Assembly: GCA_039944855.1 (NCBI GenBank)
Contig: JBDUXZ010000031.1
Coordinates: 1 to 64,000 of the forward strand
Length of the DNA: 64,000 nucleotides
DNA from: Rhodothermales bacterium
GTDB taxonomy: Bacteria > Bacteroidota > Rhodothermia > Rhodothermales > JANQRZ01
Reading direction: 5' to 3'
Part shown: positions 1-7,841 of the stretch, one piece after another
Numbering within the stretch: the stretch's first letter is position 1
Layout of the letters: each line of letters starts with the position of its first letter
The notes under the pieces: generated by a model
Told to the model about the DNA's origin: nothing
The model's database searches: none
Seen by the model: the letters and a program-made list of their open reading frames with translations, nothing else
Translations under genes and position numbers: made by a program

Positions 1-137
1 CGTTCGCGTGGTTCGGCGGGTACCGCCGGCTCTCGAAGGACTACGAGCGGCTACCCGCCGTCAGCGAAGCGTTGGTCCAACTCAGTGCGATTCGGTTGAT
101 GGTTCGACGCATCGCCTAGCTTCCCCAAACAGTCTCT
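1..137 (+). mobile_element. Right end of an IS5-family insertion sequence (truncated by window edge)
   Basis: The window opens inside an insertion sequence. The last residues of a DDE transposase are encoded up to base 119, and about 18 bases later the sequence AAACAGTCTCT closes what looks like the right terminal inverted repeat (about 121-137; read outward-in it is AGAGACTGTTTGGGG, typical of IS5-family ends). The left end lies outside the window, so the repeat and any target duplication cannot be confirmed. The kinase reading frame resumes directly after this end, so the element appears to sit inside that gene. Confidence 0.6.
3..119 (+). CDS. IS5-family transposase, C-terminal fragment
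   Basis: Only the last 38 codons are in the window and they end at a TAG. The peptide contains FAWFGGYRRLSKDYERLP and then IRLMVRRIA, the highly conserved tail of IS5/IS427-group DDE transposases, where the consensus is FAWL-x-RYRRLSKDYE followed by IRLM-RRL. The catalytic D-D-E residues would lie upstream, outside the window. The family assignment is from memory of this tail and is strong. Whether the whole element is intact cannot be told. It explains the missing N-terminal half of the kinase that follows. Confidence 0.8.
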   Translation, partial: FAWFGGYRRLSKDYERLPAVSEALVQLSAIRLMVRRIA

Positions 138-144
138 AAGAGAT

Positions 145-654
145 GTGATAGATAGTGCCGCGCTCTCAGAAGCGGCGGTAGGAGCACTTGTGTACGACGT
201 GGCGGGAGCTATTGAGGCGCTATGGGAAGGCGGCAAGCGGATTGTACATCGAGATCTGAAGCCAGACAACATTATGGTTCGGTCCAACGGTCGGTACTGT
301 GTGATCGATTTAGGTGTGGCGCGGCACATTGATGAACCGACCCTAACAGCAACCGGATCGACGTGGGGAACCGTGGGCTACTTCTCACCAGAGCAGGCGA
401 AGGCGCGCAAAGCGCTGACCTCCAAGTCGGATGTCTTCGCCCTCGGCATCATTGCAGTCGAGGCGGCCCTGGGTCGCCATCCTACCCGCAGGGATCAGGG
501 GCGTGTGTTCTCGAGCGGAATGAATCATCGGTTGCCTGGCTTAGCAAATTCATTCTCCTTCGCCCCATTGATTCAAAAGATGCTTTCGCCTAGCCCCGTC
601 GGTCGACCTTCGCCGCAGAACATCATCAGCGCCCTCGCTAGTTACGCCCCCTAA
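145..654 (+). CDS. Truncated serine/threonine protein kinase (C-lobe only), cut by an IS element
   Basis: The reading frame encodes a Hanks-type kinase C-lobe: helix E, the catalytic loop HRDLKPDN (residues 35-42 from the GTG), a DLG metal-binding triplet (55-57, in place of DFG), an activation segment ending GTVGYFSPEQ (75-84), the helix F aspartate (SKSDVFALG) and the late RPS arginine. The glycine loop, the beta-3 lysine and the helix C glutamate are missing: upstream the frame runs into the end of an IS5-family element at about base 138. The GTG start is therefore probably not native. The catalytic-loop residues are intact, so either the gene was recently broken or the N-lobe lies beyond the element. 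It is followed after 5 bases by the unknown gene at 660, which suggests an operon. The base composition is lower in GC than the rest of the window. Confidence 0.75.
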   Translation: MIDSAALSEAAVGALVYDVAGAIEALWEGGKRIVHRDLKPDNIMVRSNGRYCVIDLGVARHIDEPTLTATGSTWGTVGYFSPEQAKARKALTSKSDVFALGIIAVEAALGRHPTRRDQGRVFSSGMNHRLPGLANSFSFAPLIQKMLSPSPVGRPSPQNIISALASYAP

Positions 655-659
655 ATCCA

Positions 660-1952
660 ATGGCCTTTTATCTAAATGTCGGATACTCGTTCAAAAGGCC
701 TCCGGTCAGCGGGGTTGACCGGAGCGTTGTCATTGCTTCGGCGATGCCTATGCACGTGCTCGAGAGGCGAGACATCAATGATCGATACCCCCACCTAGAT
801 CGTCGACTGTTTGATCCACAACTCTATCTCGCAGGCTTAAGCGCCTCTGCCTCGGGAGGTGCCTGCACCAACCTGGCCTCTTACCCTTGGTTCGGAGCAC
901 AAGGGCTAGATGATTTCGACAGTGCTCTCCATAAACAGAGCAGGTGGAAAAAGGACGCTGAGAAAGAGATCGTCAAACACTGGCCCGCCGCTCCCCCTAG
1001 CGATCCAAATGAGATAGAAGTCGCCGCGCAGGAGACCGTCGAGTTCCAAGTTCGACTTGGCTGCGAAGCAATCATCCTCCCCTCACCTCTAACACGCGAC
1101 CCCGGCTCTGATTACAGCTTTGAGATTCAGTGGCTAGAGAGTGGACTGCGGCAGGCTAAGGCATACGGTGACGAACTGCCTGTTTTGGCGACCATAGCAA
1201 TTCAAGACCTATGCCTGCTAGCTGCTGAACCTGACAGCAACCCACTGCTAGAAATTATTGCTGACTCTGTGTCGGCGAGGGGCGTCGATGGCGTCTACCT
1301 CGTCATAGAGCAAGGGTCAGAAGCTGCCGACACTCGACAGTGCGGCAACTTCCGGGTTCTTCAGTCGGCACTGCACCTCACACACATTCTGTCAAACGAT
1401 GCTGGTATCCGAGTCTTTATCAACTTCCTCGGAGCATTTGGCCTCGCGTGCGTAGCGGCAGGTGCGGAGTCATGGGCTTCGGGATGGTACAAAAGTTTGT
1501 ACCGAATGAAGCTGTCTGACAAGCAGGCGGGCGGGCGGGCGTTCCCGACCTATTGGTCTGACGGGATGGCTACGGACATCCATCTGCAAAGCGATCTCGA
1601 TACGCTCGCGAGTGGCAGCGCCTTCACTTCTGTAGCCACTCTGACTCCTCCCTCTGCGGGTCTGATCAAGGCTCTCAGTAGCGGCCGGGCAGTAGCGAGC
1701 GTGCCGGATTGGACATGGCGGCAGTCGAACATCTCAGCGGCCCAAGAACACTTCATTCACGCGATGGCCCGCTTCGATCAGCGTCTGCAACCGCTCACCG
1801 TCCAAGATAGAATCAACACGATTCACGAGTGGCTTAAGCAAGCCAACGCGCTTTCCTCTAGCGTTGGCCCTCAGCTAGGCAGCACAAAACTGAGTCACAT
1901 AAGCGCATGGGAAGCAGCCTTCTCCGCTTACAGGCGGGACCATAACGTATGA
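660..1952 (+). CDS. Hypothetical protein, possible alpha/beta-barrel, accessory
   Basis: I do not recognise this 430-residue protein. It is cytoplasmic-looking, with no signal peptide or membrane segment. From about residue 130 to 330 it alternates short hydrophobic strands with helices: EAIILPSPLT, LPVLATIAI, GVDGVYLVIE, then IRVFINFLGAFGLACVAAGA followed by SWASGWYKSLYRM. This pattern resembles a TIM-type barrel, and the last stretch faintly recalls the tRNA-guanine transglycosylase barrel; that is an impression, not an assignment. The ATG lies 5 bases after the kinase stop, so the two were probably co-transcribed. Its last 25 bases overlap the convergent nuclease-like gene. GC is visibly lower than in the core genes to the right, consistent with transfer. 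A kinase partner or a defence role are guesses from context only. Confidence 0.55.
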   Translation: MAFYLNVGYSFKRPPVSGVDRSVVIASAMPMHVLERRDINDRYPHLDRRLFDPQLYLAGLSASASGGACTNLASYPWFGAQGLDDFDSALHKQSRWKKDAEKEIVKHWPAAPPSDPNEIEVAAQETVEFQVRLGCEAIILPSPLTRDPGSDYSFEIQWLESGLRQAKAYGDELPVLATIAIQDLCLLAAEPDSNPLLEIIADSVSARGVDGVYLVIEQGSEAADTRQCGNFRVLQSALHLTHILSNDAGIRVFINFLGAFGLACVAAGAESWASGWYKSLYRMKLSDKQAGGRAFPTYWSDGMATDIHLQSDLDTLASGSAFTSVATLTPPSAGLIKALSSGRAVASVPDWTWRQSNISAAQEHFIHAMARFDQRLQPLTVQDRINTIHEWLKQANALSSSVGPQLGSTKLSHISAWEAAFSAYRRDHNV

Positions 1953-2599
1953 GAAGAAGTCAGAGCGGAGGTCAGTAGATACTCCCGTTCGTGTCCTCTG
2001 CCTTCGCGACGTTCTGGTTCGACTACCCACTCAGCAGAGTCGGGGGAGATTGCACACAGACCAACCCCCTGATCCGCGAACGCCTGAAGCGAACTCGCCT
2101 TCCGAGGCGTCGTCGCAGCATCCATAGCGACGACGGCGGTATCAGCGTATCGCTTGTGAGACATGGCCTGAATCAGCGCGTCTCTCCAACGAGTCAGCTT
2201 TGCCTCTACAGCAATCACTTCTGCTCTCATCTCACCCCAGAGAGTAGATAGTGACAAAGACCCGGTAGGGTTCTCTACGACAGCGCCGCTTGCAATCAGA
2301 TCCTTGAGCAGAGGCTGCAAGCGCTCAACATCGGTGTAGAGACGCTTCGCTAGTGCAGCAGGGCGAGTGCGACGGCGCTGACGGAGCGTAGCCAAGACTG
2401 CTGCGTGACGATACGTGCAGTTCTTAGGCAGCACGTCTTTGCCTGACAGGTTCTTGAAGCTTATACAGACGAAATCAGGTACCCGGTCGCCCATGGGTAC
2501 CTCGCGCCTGTAGACCCTTCGACCCTCCGAGGGCCAAATCGTCATAAGCAGGCCCTCAATCTCCTCTTGGAGTTCAGTTTCGTAGCGATAAGTGCTCAA
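1928..2599 (-). CDS. PD-(D/E)XK nuclease-like protein with an inserted winged-helix segment
   Basis: The 223-residue protein has the parts of a PD-(D/E)XK nuclease core in split form: an N-terminal helix, PDF with D42, and, after an unusually long gap, VIAVEAKL with E132 and K134, followed by a strand YADTAVVAMD. Between the two halves (about residues 62-115) lies a basic segment, LRQRRRTRPAALAKRLYT then helix and a short beta turn, that reads like a winged helix-turn-helix. This suggests a DNA-acting nuclease or a nuclease-fold regulator. The start is a TTG at 2597-2599; no ATG is available before the in-frame stop upstream, so the N-terminus is uncertain. A 12-base palindrome lies about 27 bases upstream. 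The 3' end overlaps the convergent gene by 25 bases. Low GC places it in the accessory islet. Confidence 0.6.
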   Translation of the reverse strand: MSTYRYETELQEEIEGLLMTIWPSEGRRVYRREVPMGDRVPDFVCISFKNLSGKDVLPKNCTYRHAAVLATLRQRRRTRPAALAKRLYTDVERLQPLLKDLIASGAVVENPTGSLSLSTLWGEMRAEVIAVEAKLTRWRDALIQAMSHKRYADTAVVAMDAATTPRKASSLQAFADQGVGLCAISPDSAEWVVEPERREGRGHEREYLLTSALTSSHTLWSRL

Positions 2600-2625
2600 A
2601 GCTGCTGATGGGCTATCACGTCGAT

Positions 2626-2637
2626 TGGGAATTCCCA
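2626..2637. promoter_or_regulatory. 12-base palindrome upstream of the nuclease-like gene
   Basis: TGGGAATTCCCA is perfectly self-complementary and lies 27-38 bases before the presumed TTG start of the nuclease-like gene. It could be an operator for that protein's own winged-helix segment. A 12-base palindrome can occur by chance in this window, so the call is weak. Confidence 0.25.
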
Positions 2638-2669
2638 GAAGTTAATCCATCTATCAGGACTTCGTAACG

Positions 2670-3893
2670 TCACGGGACCGGGACGGGGAGGTCGGCGGGG
2701 AGGCCGGACGAGACGATCGGGGCTTCGGCGGCGGTCTGCCACGGGAGCTCCGGCCACCAAGGCGCGGCGGGGGCATCGCCGAGGGTGACGCTTTCGCCGG
2801 GCTTCGGGAAGGCGACGGGCACGCCGGCGCGCTCGGCCGCCACGCGGATGCGCTCGGCGGGCTCTGTCCAGCCGTGCAGCGAGAGGTCGAACAGCCCCCA
2901 GTGGACGGGCACGAGGAGGCCGCCCCGCACCATCTGATGCACGGCGACGGCCTGCTCCGGTCCGAGGTGCACGTCGGCCCACGCCGCGTTGTACGCCCCC
3001 GCTTCGATGAAGCTCACGTCGAACGGCCCGAGCCGCTCACCGATCTCTTCGAACCCCGGTGTGAGTGCCGTGTCGCCGCTGTAGAACACCCGCCGCTCAT
3101 CGCCGAGGAACGCCCACCCCGACCACAGCGTCGCGTCGCGGTCGGTGAGGAAGCGGCCCGAGAAGTGCCGCGCCGGCGTGCTGACGAGCGTGATCCCGCC
3201 GACCTCGACACGCTCCCACCAGTCGATTTCGGTGATCCGGTCGGGCGCTACGCCCCAGTATTCGAGGTGCGCGCCGATGCCGAGCGGGACGAGGAAGCGC
3301 GGCACACGCCCCGCGAGGGCGCGGATCGTGGGCTCGTCGAGGTGGTCGTAGTGGTCGTGCGAGATCACGACGGCGTCGAGCGGCGGGAGGTCGGCGAGGG
3401 CGAGGGGTGGGGCGTAAAACCGCTTCGGTCCGGCGAACGACATCGGCGAGGCGCGCTCGCCCCACACCGGATCGACGAGGATGCGCGCGCCGTCGAGCTC
3501 GACGAGGAGCGTCGAGTGGCCGAGCCACGTCACGCGAAGGTCAGAGGCGGCGTCGGCGAAGTCAGCGGCCGTCCGCGTGACGACGGGGAGCGGCTGCGCC
3601 GGCTCGCGGTAGTCGCTGCCGCCGAAGAAGAACTCGCGCGTAGCTGAGAGGCTCATCCCGCTCGAAACCGTCGGGAGTGCATTCGCGAAGCGGCCGTCGC
3701 GGTACTGCGGCGACTGCGCGATGCGGGCGAGGCGTTCGCCCGAGGGCTTGGCGCCGAGGGCGGACCAGATGTCGACCATGAGGAACGTACTTGCAGCGGC
3801 GATGAGCACGAGCGCGCCGCCGACGACACGGGGCCAGGGACGCGTCCCCGAGCGGCGGCGCACGGGGGACGAGGTGGGGGCGGAGTCGGCCAC
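2670..3893 (-). CDS. Membrane-anchored metallo-beta-lactamase-fold hydrolase (RomA/NAPE-PLD-like)
   Basis: The 407-residue protein has an N-terminal membrane anchor (about 20-45) and then a metallo-beta-lactamase fold: VTWLGHSTLLVELDG, ILVDPVWGERASP, and the metal-binding HDHYDHLD near residue 180, with later DxH elements (YSGDTALTPG and the terminal HWGLFDLS). This order matches the UlaG/RomA/NAPE-PLD group, which includes bacterial proteins of outer-membrane or phospholipid function; the substrate here is unknown. The GTG start directly abuts the TAG of the RND permease gene with no intervening base, so translation is probably coupled and the hydrolase is likely the last gene of the efflux operon. 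The region downstream changes to low GC, marking the edge of the accessory islet. Confidence 0.8.
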   Translation of the reverse strand: MADSAPTSSPVRRRSGTRPWPRVVGGALVLIAAASTFLMVDIWSALGAKPSGERLARIAQSPQYRDGRFANALPTVSSGMSLSATREFFFGGSDYREPAQPLPVVTRTAADFADAASDLRVTWLGHSTLLVELDGARILVDPVWGERASPMSFAGPKRFYAPPLALADLPPLDAVVISHDHYDHLDEPTIRALAGRVPRFLVPLGIGAHLEYWGVAPDRITEIDWWERVEVGGITLVSTPARHFSGRFLTDRDATLWSGWAFLGDERRVFYSGDTALTPGFEEIGERLGPFDVSFIEAGAYNAAWADVHLGPEQAVAVHQMVRGGLLVPVHWGLFDLSLHGWTEPAERIRVAAERAGVPVAFPKPGESVTLGDAPAAPWWPELPWQTAAEAPIVSSGLPADLPVPVP

Positions 3894-6800
3894 CTAGCTG
3901 CGCGGCGCGGGGCGCTCGACGAGGGGGCCGCCGTCGCCGAAGCCGTTGCCGCCGGGAAGAGCACCGGCCGGCGCAGGGACGAGCGCATCGGGCTGCCCGC
4001 CGTCGGCGACGGCGTCGCGGGCGGAGCCCATCGCGCTCCCCAACCGCAGCGCGATCGAGTCGAACGTCGAGTACATCACCGGCACGATCACCAGCGTGAG
4101 GAACGTCGAGAACGTGAGGCCCGAGATGATCGCCGTGCCCATCGGCCCCCAGAACTGCGTGTTCTCCGAGCCGATCTGGAAGTTCGGGTCGAGGTTCGTG
4201 ATCAGCCCGACGAAGTCGATGTTGATCCCGAATGTGAGCGGGACGAGGCCGATGATCGTCGTGAAGGCCGTCAGGAGGACGGGCCGGAGCCTCGTCGCGC
4301 CGCCGTCGATCACGGCCTCCTTCTTGCCCTCGCCGCGCGCGCGGAGCTGCTCGATGTAGTCGATGAGCACGATGGCGTTGTTGACGACGATGCCCGCGAG
4401 CGAGATCACGCCGATGAACGTCATCAGCCCGAACGGCGTCCGCGTCAGGATCAGCCCGAGCATCACGCCGATGAGGCTGAGGCCCGTCGCGATCATGATG
4501 ATGAGCGGGTTCGTGATCGAGTTGAACTGGAGGAGGAGGATGAGCGTGATGAGCGAGACGCCGACGAGGAGCGCCGTCGTGAGGAAGCCGAAGCTCTCCT
4601 GCTGGTCCTCGCTCTCGCCGGTGTACTTCACGGTGTAGCCCGGCGGCAGCTCGGCGGTGTAGTCGCTGAGGTAAGTCTGGACCCGGCCGAGGAGCTCGTT
4701 GCCGTTGACGCCCTCGGCGGCCTCGCCGGAGACGGTCACGACGCGCTGCTGCTCCAGCCGCGTGATGCTCCCGAGCCCGCCGCCGACGGAGATGTCGGCG
4801 AGGGCGACGAGCGGGATCTGCGTCCCTTCGTCGAGGATCGTGAGGCTCTGGAGCGAGGCGAGGTCGGCGCGGTCGGCTTCGCGGAGGCGGACGGTGATGT
4901 CGTACTCGTCCTCGCCCGTGCGGTACGTGCTGGCCTCGATGCCGTTGATGGCGGCGCGGACGGTCTGCGCGACCTGGCTCGTCGAGAGGCCGAAGCGGGC
5001 GGCGCGCTCGCGGTCGATGTTGACCTGGAGTTCCGGTCGGCCGGTGTTGAGGTTGTCGGAGAGGTCCACGAGGCCGGCGAGCGGCGGCACGCCGTCGGAG
5101 CCGGGCTCCGTCGCGCCGCGCTCGAGCCGCGCCTTCACCTCTTTGGCGATGCGGACGATCGTCTCGAACTCCTCGCCCGAAACCTCGATGTTGACGGGGG
5201 CGCCGGTCGGCGGGCCGTTCTCGTCCTTCGTGATCGAGGTCTCGACGCCGGGGATGCCCTGGAGCTCGTTGCGGAGGCGGCGGAGCGTGACCGACGAGGG
5301 CTCGGCGCGCTGCGCGTAGTCGACCATGTTGAGTGTGATCCGGCTCTGCTCGGGGCTGGCCGAGCCGCCGCCGAACATCGCGTCGCCGCCGACGCCGACG
5401 TTCGTCAGGATGTCGCGCGTATTCGCCTCGGCGGCGGGGTTCTCCTCGACGAGGCCCTGGATCCGCTCGAAGGCGGTCTGGGCGACGCGGTTGCTCGCCT
5501 CGATGTTCGTCCCGAGCGGGGCTTCGAGGTTGACCTGGACCATGTTCGGGTCCGTGTTCGGGAAGAACTCGACGCCGGTCGGCGCGAGGACGAACAGGAG
5601 CGGGATCGCGACGAGGAGCGAGAGGGTGCTCGTGAGCAGCCGCGCGCGGTTGTCCGTCAGGATGAGCGTCTTCCGATCGCCTGCGAAGAACAGCCCGAGC
5701 ACGCCGGCCACGACGATGAACGCCGGGAGGATCAGCAGCTCGACGACCACGATCGGGTCGTCGATCCGTCCGCCGAGGAAGAGCAGGAAGAGCAGGGCGC
5801 CGATGATGGCGGCCACGATGAGCCCGGCCTTGATCGACGTCTTCCGCCCGATGAACGCCGACTCGAAGGCGTGGACGAGGATGCCGATCACGCCGACGGC
5901 GAGCAGCACGCCGGCCGGCACCATCACGACGAGGCTCCCGAGTTCCGACACCGCCCCCACCGCCGCGCCGACGATCAGGAGCAGCGCGCCGACAGTGAAG
6001 GAGCCGAGCGCGAGCGTGTTGCGGAGCATCGCGTGCTTGACTGTGTAGTCGCGCTCCAGCATCCAGCCGAGGAAGGCGCGGTAGCGCTCCGTGATGCGGG
6101 GGAGCGTCTCGTGCTGGAACCGCCGCGCTACCGGGTCGAGGAAGCGCGTGTGGAGGAGGTAGAGGACCGGGACCGCGACCGCGACGAAGACGAACGTCTT
6201 CCAGTTCGTGAGCAGCACGAGCAGGGCCGTGAACGCGACGAGGCCGTAGATGACGCGCTTGAACGCCTTGCTCTTCTTCGGCTGCTCCTCGCCGTCGAGC
6301 CGGACGAGGTAGCCCGTGATGACGGGGTTGATGATGAGCGCGACGAAGAGGCTCGCCGAGAGCGTCACGATCAGCGTCAGCGGGAGGTAGCTCATGAACT
6401 TCCCGATGATGCCCGGCCACAGCAACATCGGCGCGAACGCCGCGACCGTCGTCGCCGTGGACGCCGCGACGGCAGCGCCGACCTCGCCCGTCCCGAGCTT
6501 CGCCGCCTCCCAGCGGTCGTAGCCCTCCTCGCGGTAGCGGTAGATGTTCTCGACGATCACGACGGCGTTGTCGACGAGCATGCCGAGCGCGATGATGAGG
6601 CTGAACAGGATGATGAAGTTCAGCGTCTGCCCCATCGCCGAGAAGATGATGAAGCTGAGGAACATCGAGAGCGGGATCGCGATGCCGACGAGCGTGGCGT
6701 TGCGCACGCCGAGGAAGAACAGCAGCACCGCGATCACGAAGATGATCCCCGCGATGATGTTGTTCTCGAGGTCCTCGACGAGCGTCTTGACGTTGTCGGC

Positions 6801-7808
6801 CTCGTTCCCCGTGAACGTCACCTCGGTCCCCGTCGGGAGCGGATACGTGTCGACGGCCTCCTGCACGGCGTCGACGGTCTCGATGATGTTCTCGCCCGGC
6901 TTCTTCTTTACGACGAGCGTGATCACCTGGAGATCCTGCACCTCCTCGACCGGGACGAACTCGCCGTCCTCCTGCTCGATCTGGAAGACTTCGAGGCGGG
7001 AATACGAGGTGCGGTCTTTGAAGCCGAACTCGATCTCGGCCACGTCGCGGACGTAAATCGGCGCGCCGTTCTCCGCCTTGACGACGAGCGCTTCGATCTC
7101 GCTCGGGTCCTCGAACTCGCCGTCGATGCGGACGAGGTAGTTCAGCCGGTCGATGTCGACGGAGCCGCCGGGGATGTTCGAGTTCTCCTGCCGGATGATG
7201 TCGATGACATCGTTGAAGGTGAGGTTGTAGCCCTGCAGCGCGTTGAGGTCTACGTTGACCTGCACCTCGCGCTCGAGCCCGCCGATGAGGTTGACCTCGA
7301 GCACGCCCGCGATGCCTTCGAGCTCGTCCTGCAAGTCCTCGGCCACGTCGCGGAGCTGCGCGAGGGAGTAGTCGGCGGCGAGGTTGATGTTGATGATGGG
7401 GAACTCCGACGTGTCGAGCTCGGACACGATGGGCTCCTCGACGTCAGAGGGGAACTCGGCCTTCGCGCGGTCCACGCCGTCGCGCACATCGATCTTGGCG
7501 TCGTCCACCTCCACGTCCGGGAGGAACGTGATCACGACGGTCGAGACGCCCTCGGTCGAGGTGCTGCGGAGCTCGTCGATGCCGTCGATCGAGGCGATCT
7601 CGTTCTCGATCTCCTGCGTGATGATCGACTCGATGTCGTCGGGGCTCGCGCCGGGGTACACCGTCGTGACGATGATCGTGGCGAACTCGATCTGCGGGGC
7701 CGACTCCTTGGGGATCGCGACGTACGCCGCGAGGCCGATGATCGAGAGCAGCACCGTCAGCACGATGACGGCGATGCGGTTCTGGATGGCGAGGTTCGTG
7801 ATCTTCAT
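3894..7808 (-). CDS. RND efflux transporter permease with an enlarged central membrane region
   Basis: This 1304-residue protein is an AcrB/HAE1-type proton-driven pump subunit of the inner membrane. The N-terminus (IAVIVLTVLLSIIGLAAYVAIPKE) is TM1, followed by a porter domain, the TM2-6 block with LGMLVDNAVVIVENIYR (the conserved TM4 aspartates) and, in the second half, TM7-12. It is about 260 residues longer than the usual 1040. The excess lies between TM6 and TM7 (about residues 519-740), where roughly six additional hydrophobic segments can be read, for example FVFVAVAVPVLYLL, VVMVPAGVLLAVGVIGILV and IVVVELLILPAFIVVAGVLG. The gene follows the MFP gene after 33 bases and is joined without a gap to the hydrolase gene. 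The substrate is unknown. Confidence 0.93.
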   Translation of the reverse strand: MKITNLAIQNRIAVIVLTVLLSIIGLAAYVAIPKESAPQIEFATIIVTTVYPGASPDDIESIITQEIENEIASIDGIDELRSTSTEGVSTVVITFLPDVEVDDAKIDVRDGVDRAKAEFPSDVEEPIVSELDTSEFPIININLAADYSLAQLRDVAEDLQDELEGIAGVLEVNLIGGLEREVQVNVDLNALQGYNLTFNDVIDIIRQENSNIPGGSVDIDRLNYLVRIDGEFEDPSEIEALVVKAENGAPIYVRDVAEIEFGFKDRTSYSRLEVFQIEQEDGEFVPVEEVQDLQVITLVVKKKPGENIIETVDAVQEAVDTYPLPTGTEVTFTGNEADNVKTLVEDLENNIIAGIIFVIAVLLFFLGVRNATLVGIAIPLSMFLSFIIFSAMGQTLNFIILFSLIIALGMLVDNAVVIVENIYRYREEGYDRWEAAKLGTGEVGAAVAASTATTVAAFAPMLLWPGIIGKFMSYLPLTLIVTLSASLFVALIINPVITGYLVRLDGEEQPKKSKAFKRVIYGLVAFTALLVLLTNWKTFVFVAVAVPVLYLLHTRFLDPVARRFQHETLPRITERYRAFLGWMLERDYTVKHAMLRNTLALGSFTVGALLLIVGAAVGAVSELGSLVVMVPAGVLLAVGVIGILVHAFESAFIGRKTSIKAGLIVAAIIGALLFLLFLGGRIDDPIVVVELLILPAFIVVAGVLGLFFAGDRKTLILTDNRARLLTSTLSLLVAIPLLFVLAPTGVEFFPNTDPNMVQVNLEAPLGTNIEASNRVAQTAFERIQGLVEENPAAEANTRDILTNVGVGGDAMFGGGSASPEQSRITLNMVDYAQRAEPSSVTLRRLRNELQGIPGVETSITKDENGPPTGAPVNIEVSGEEFETIVRIAKEVKARLERGATEPGSDGVPPLAGLVDLSDNLNTGRPELQVNIDRERAARFGLSTSQVAQTVRAAINGIEASTYRTGEDEYDITVRLREADRADLASLQSLTILDEGTQIPLVALADISVGGGLGSITRLEQQRVVTVSGEAAEGVNGNELLGRVQTYLSDYTAELPPGYTVKYTGESEDQQESFGFLTTALLVGVSLITLILLLQFNSITNPLIIMIATGLSLIGVMLGLILTRTPFGLMTFIGVISLAGIVVNNAIVLIDYIEQLRARGEGKKEAVIDGGATRLRPVLLTAFTTIIGLVPLTFGINIDFVGLITNLDPNFQIGSENTQFWGPMGTAIISGLTFSTFLTLVIVPVMYSTFDSIALRLGSAMGSARDAVADGGQPDALVPAPAGALPGGNGFGDGGPLVERPAPRS

Positions 7809-7841
7809 AAGGCCCGAGGGCTGGGGCGGGAAGAGGGAGGG

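Noticed and set aside
363-593. 76-codon frame inside the kinase remnant
   Set aside because: Out of frame with the kinase motifs, no start context and no motif.
1928-1952. Overlapping ends of the convergent genes as an assembly error
   Set aside because: Both frames are intact on either side and convergent overlaps of this size are common in bacteria.
3562-6420. 952-codon open frame antisense-like to the RND gene in another frame
   Set aside because: It is a shadow of a high-GC gene; its product is low in hydrophobic pattern, rich in Arg, Pro and His, and has no motif. Several other long frames opposite real genes (for example 5871-8936, 8983-10788, 28730-31939, 33569-35731, 40962-42917) are shadows for the same reason.
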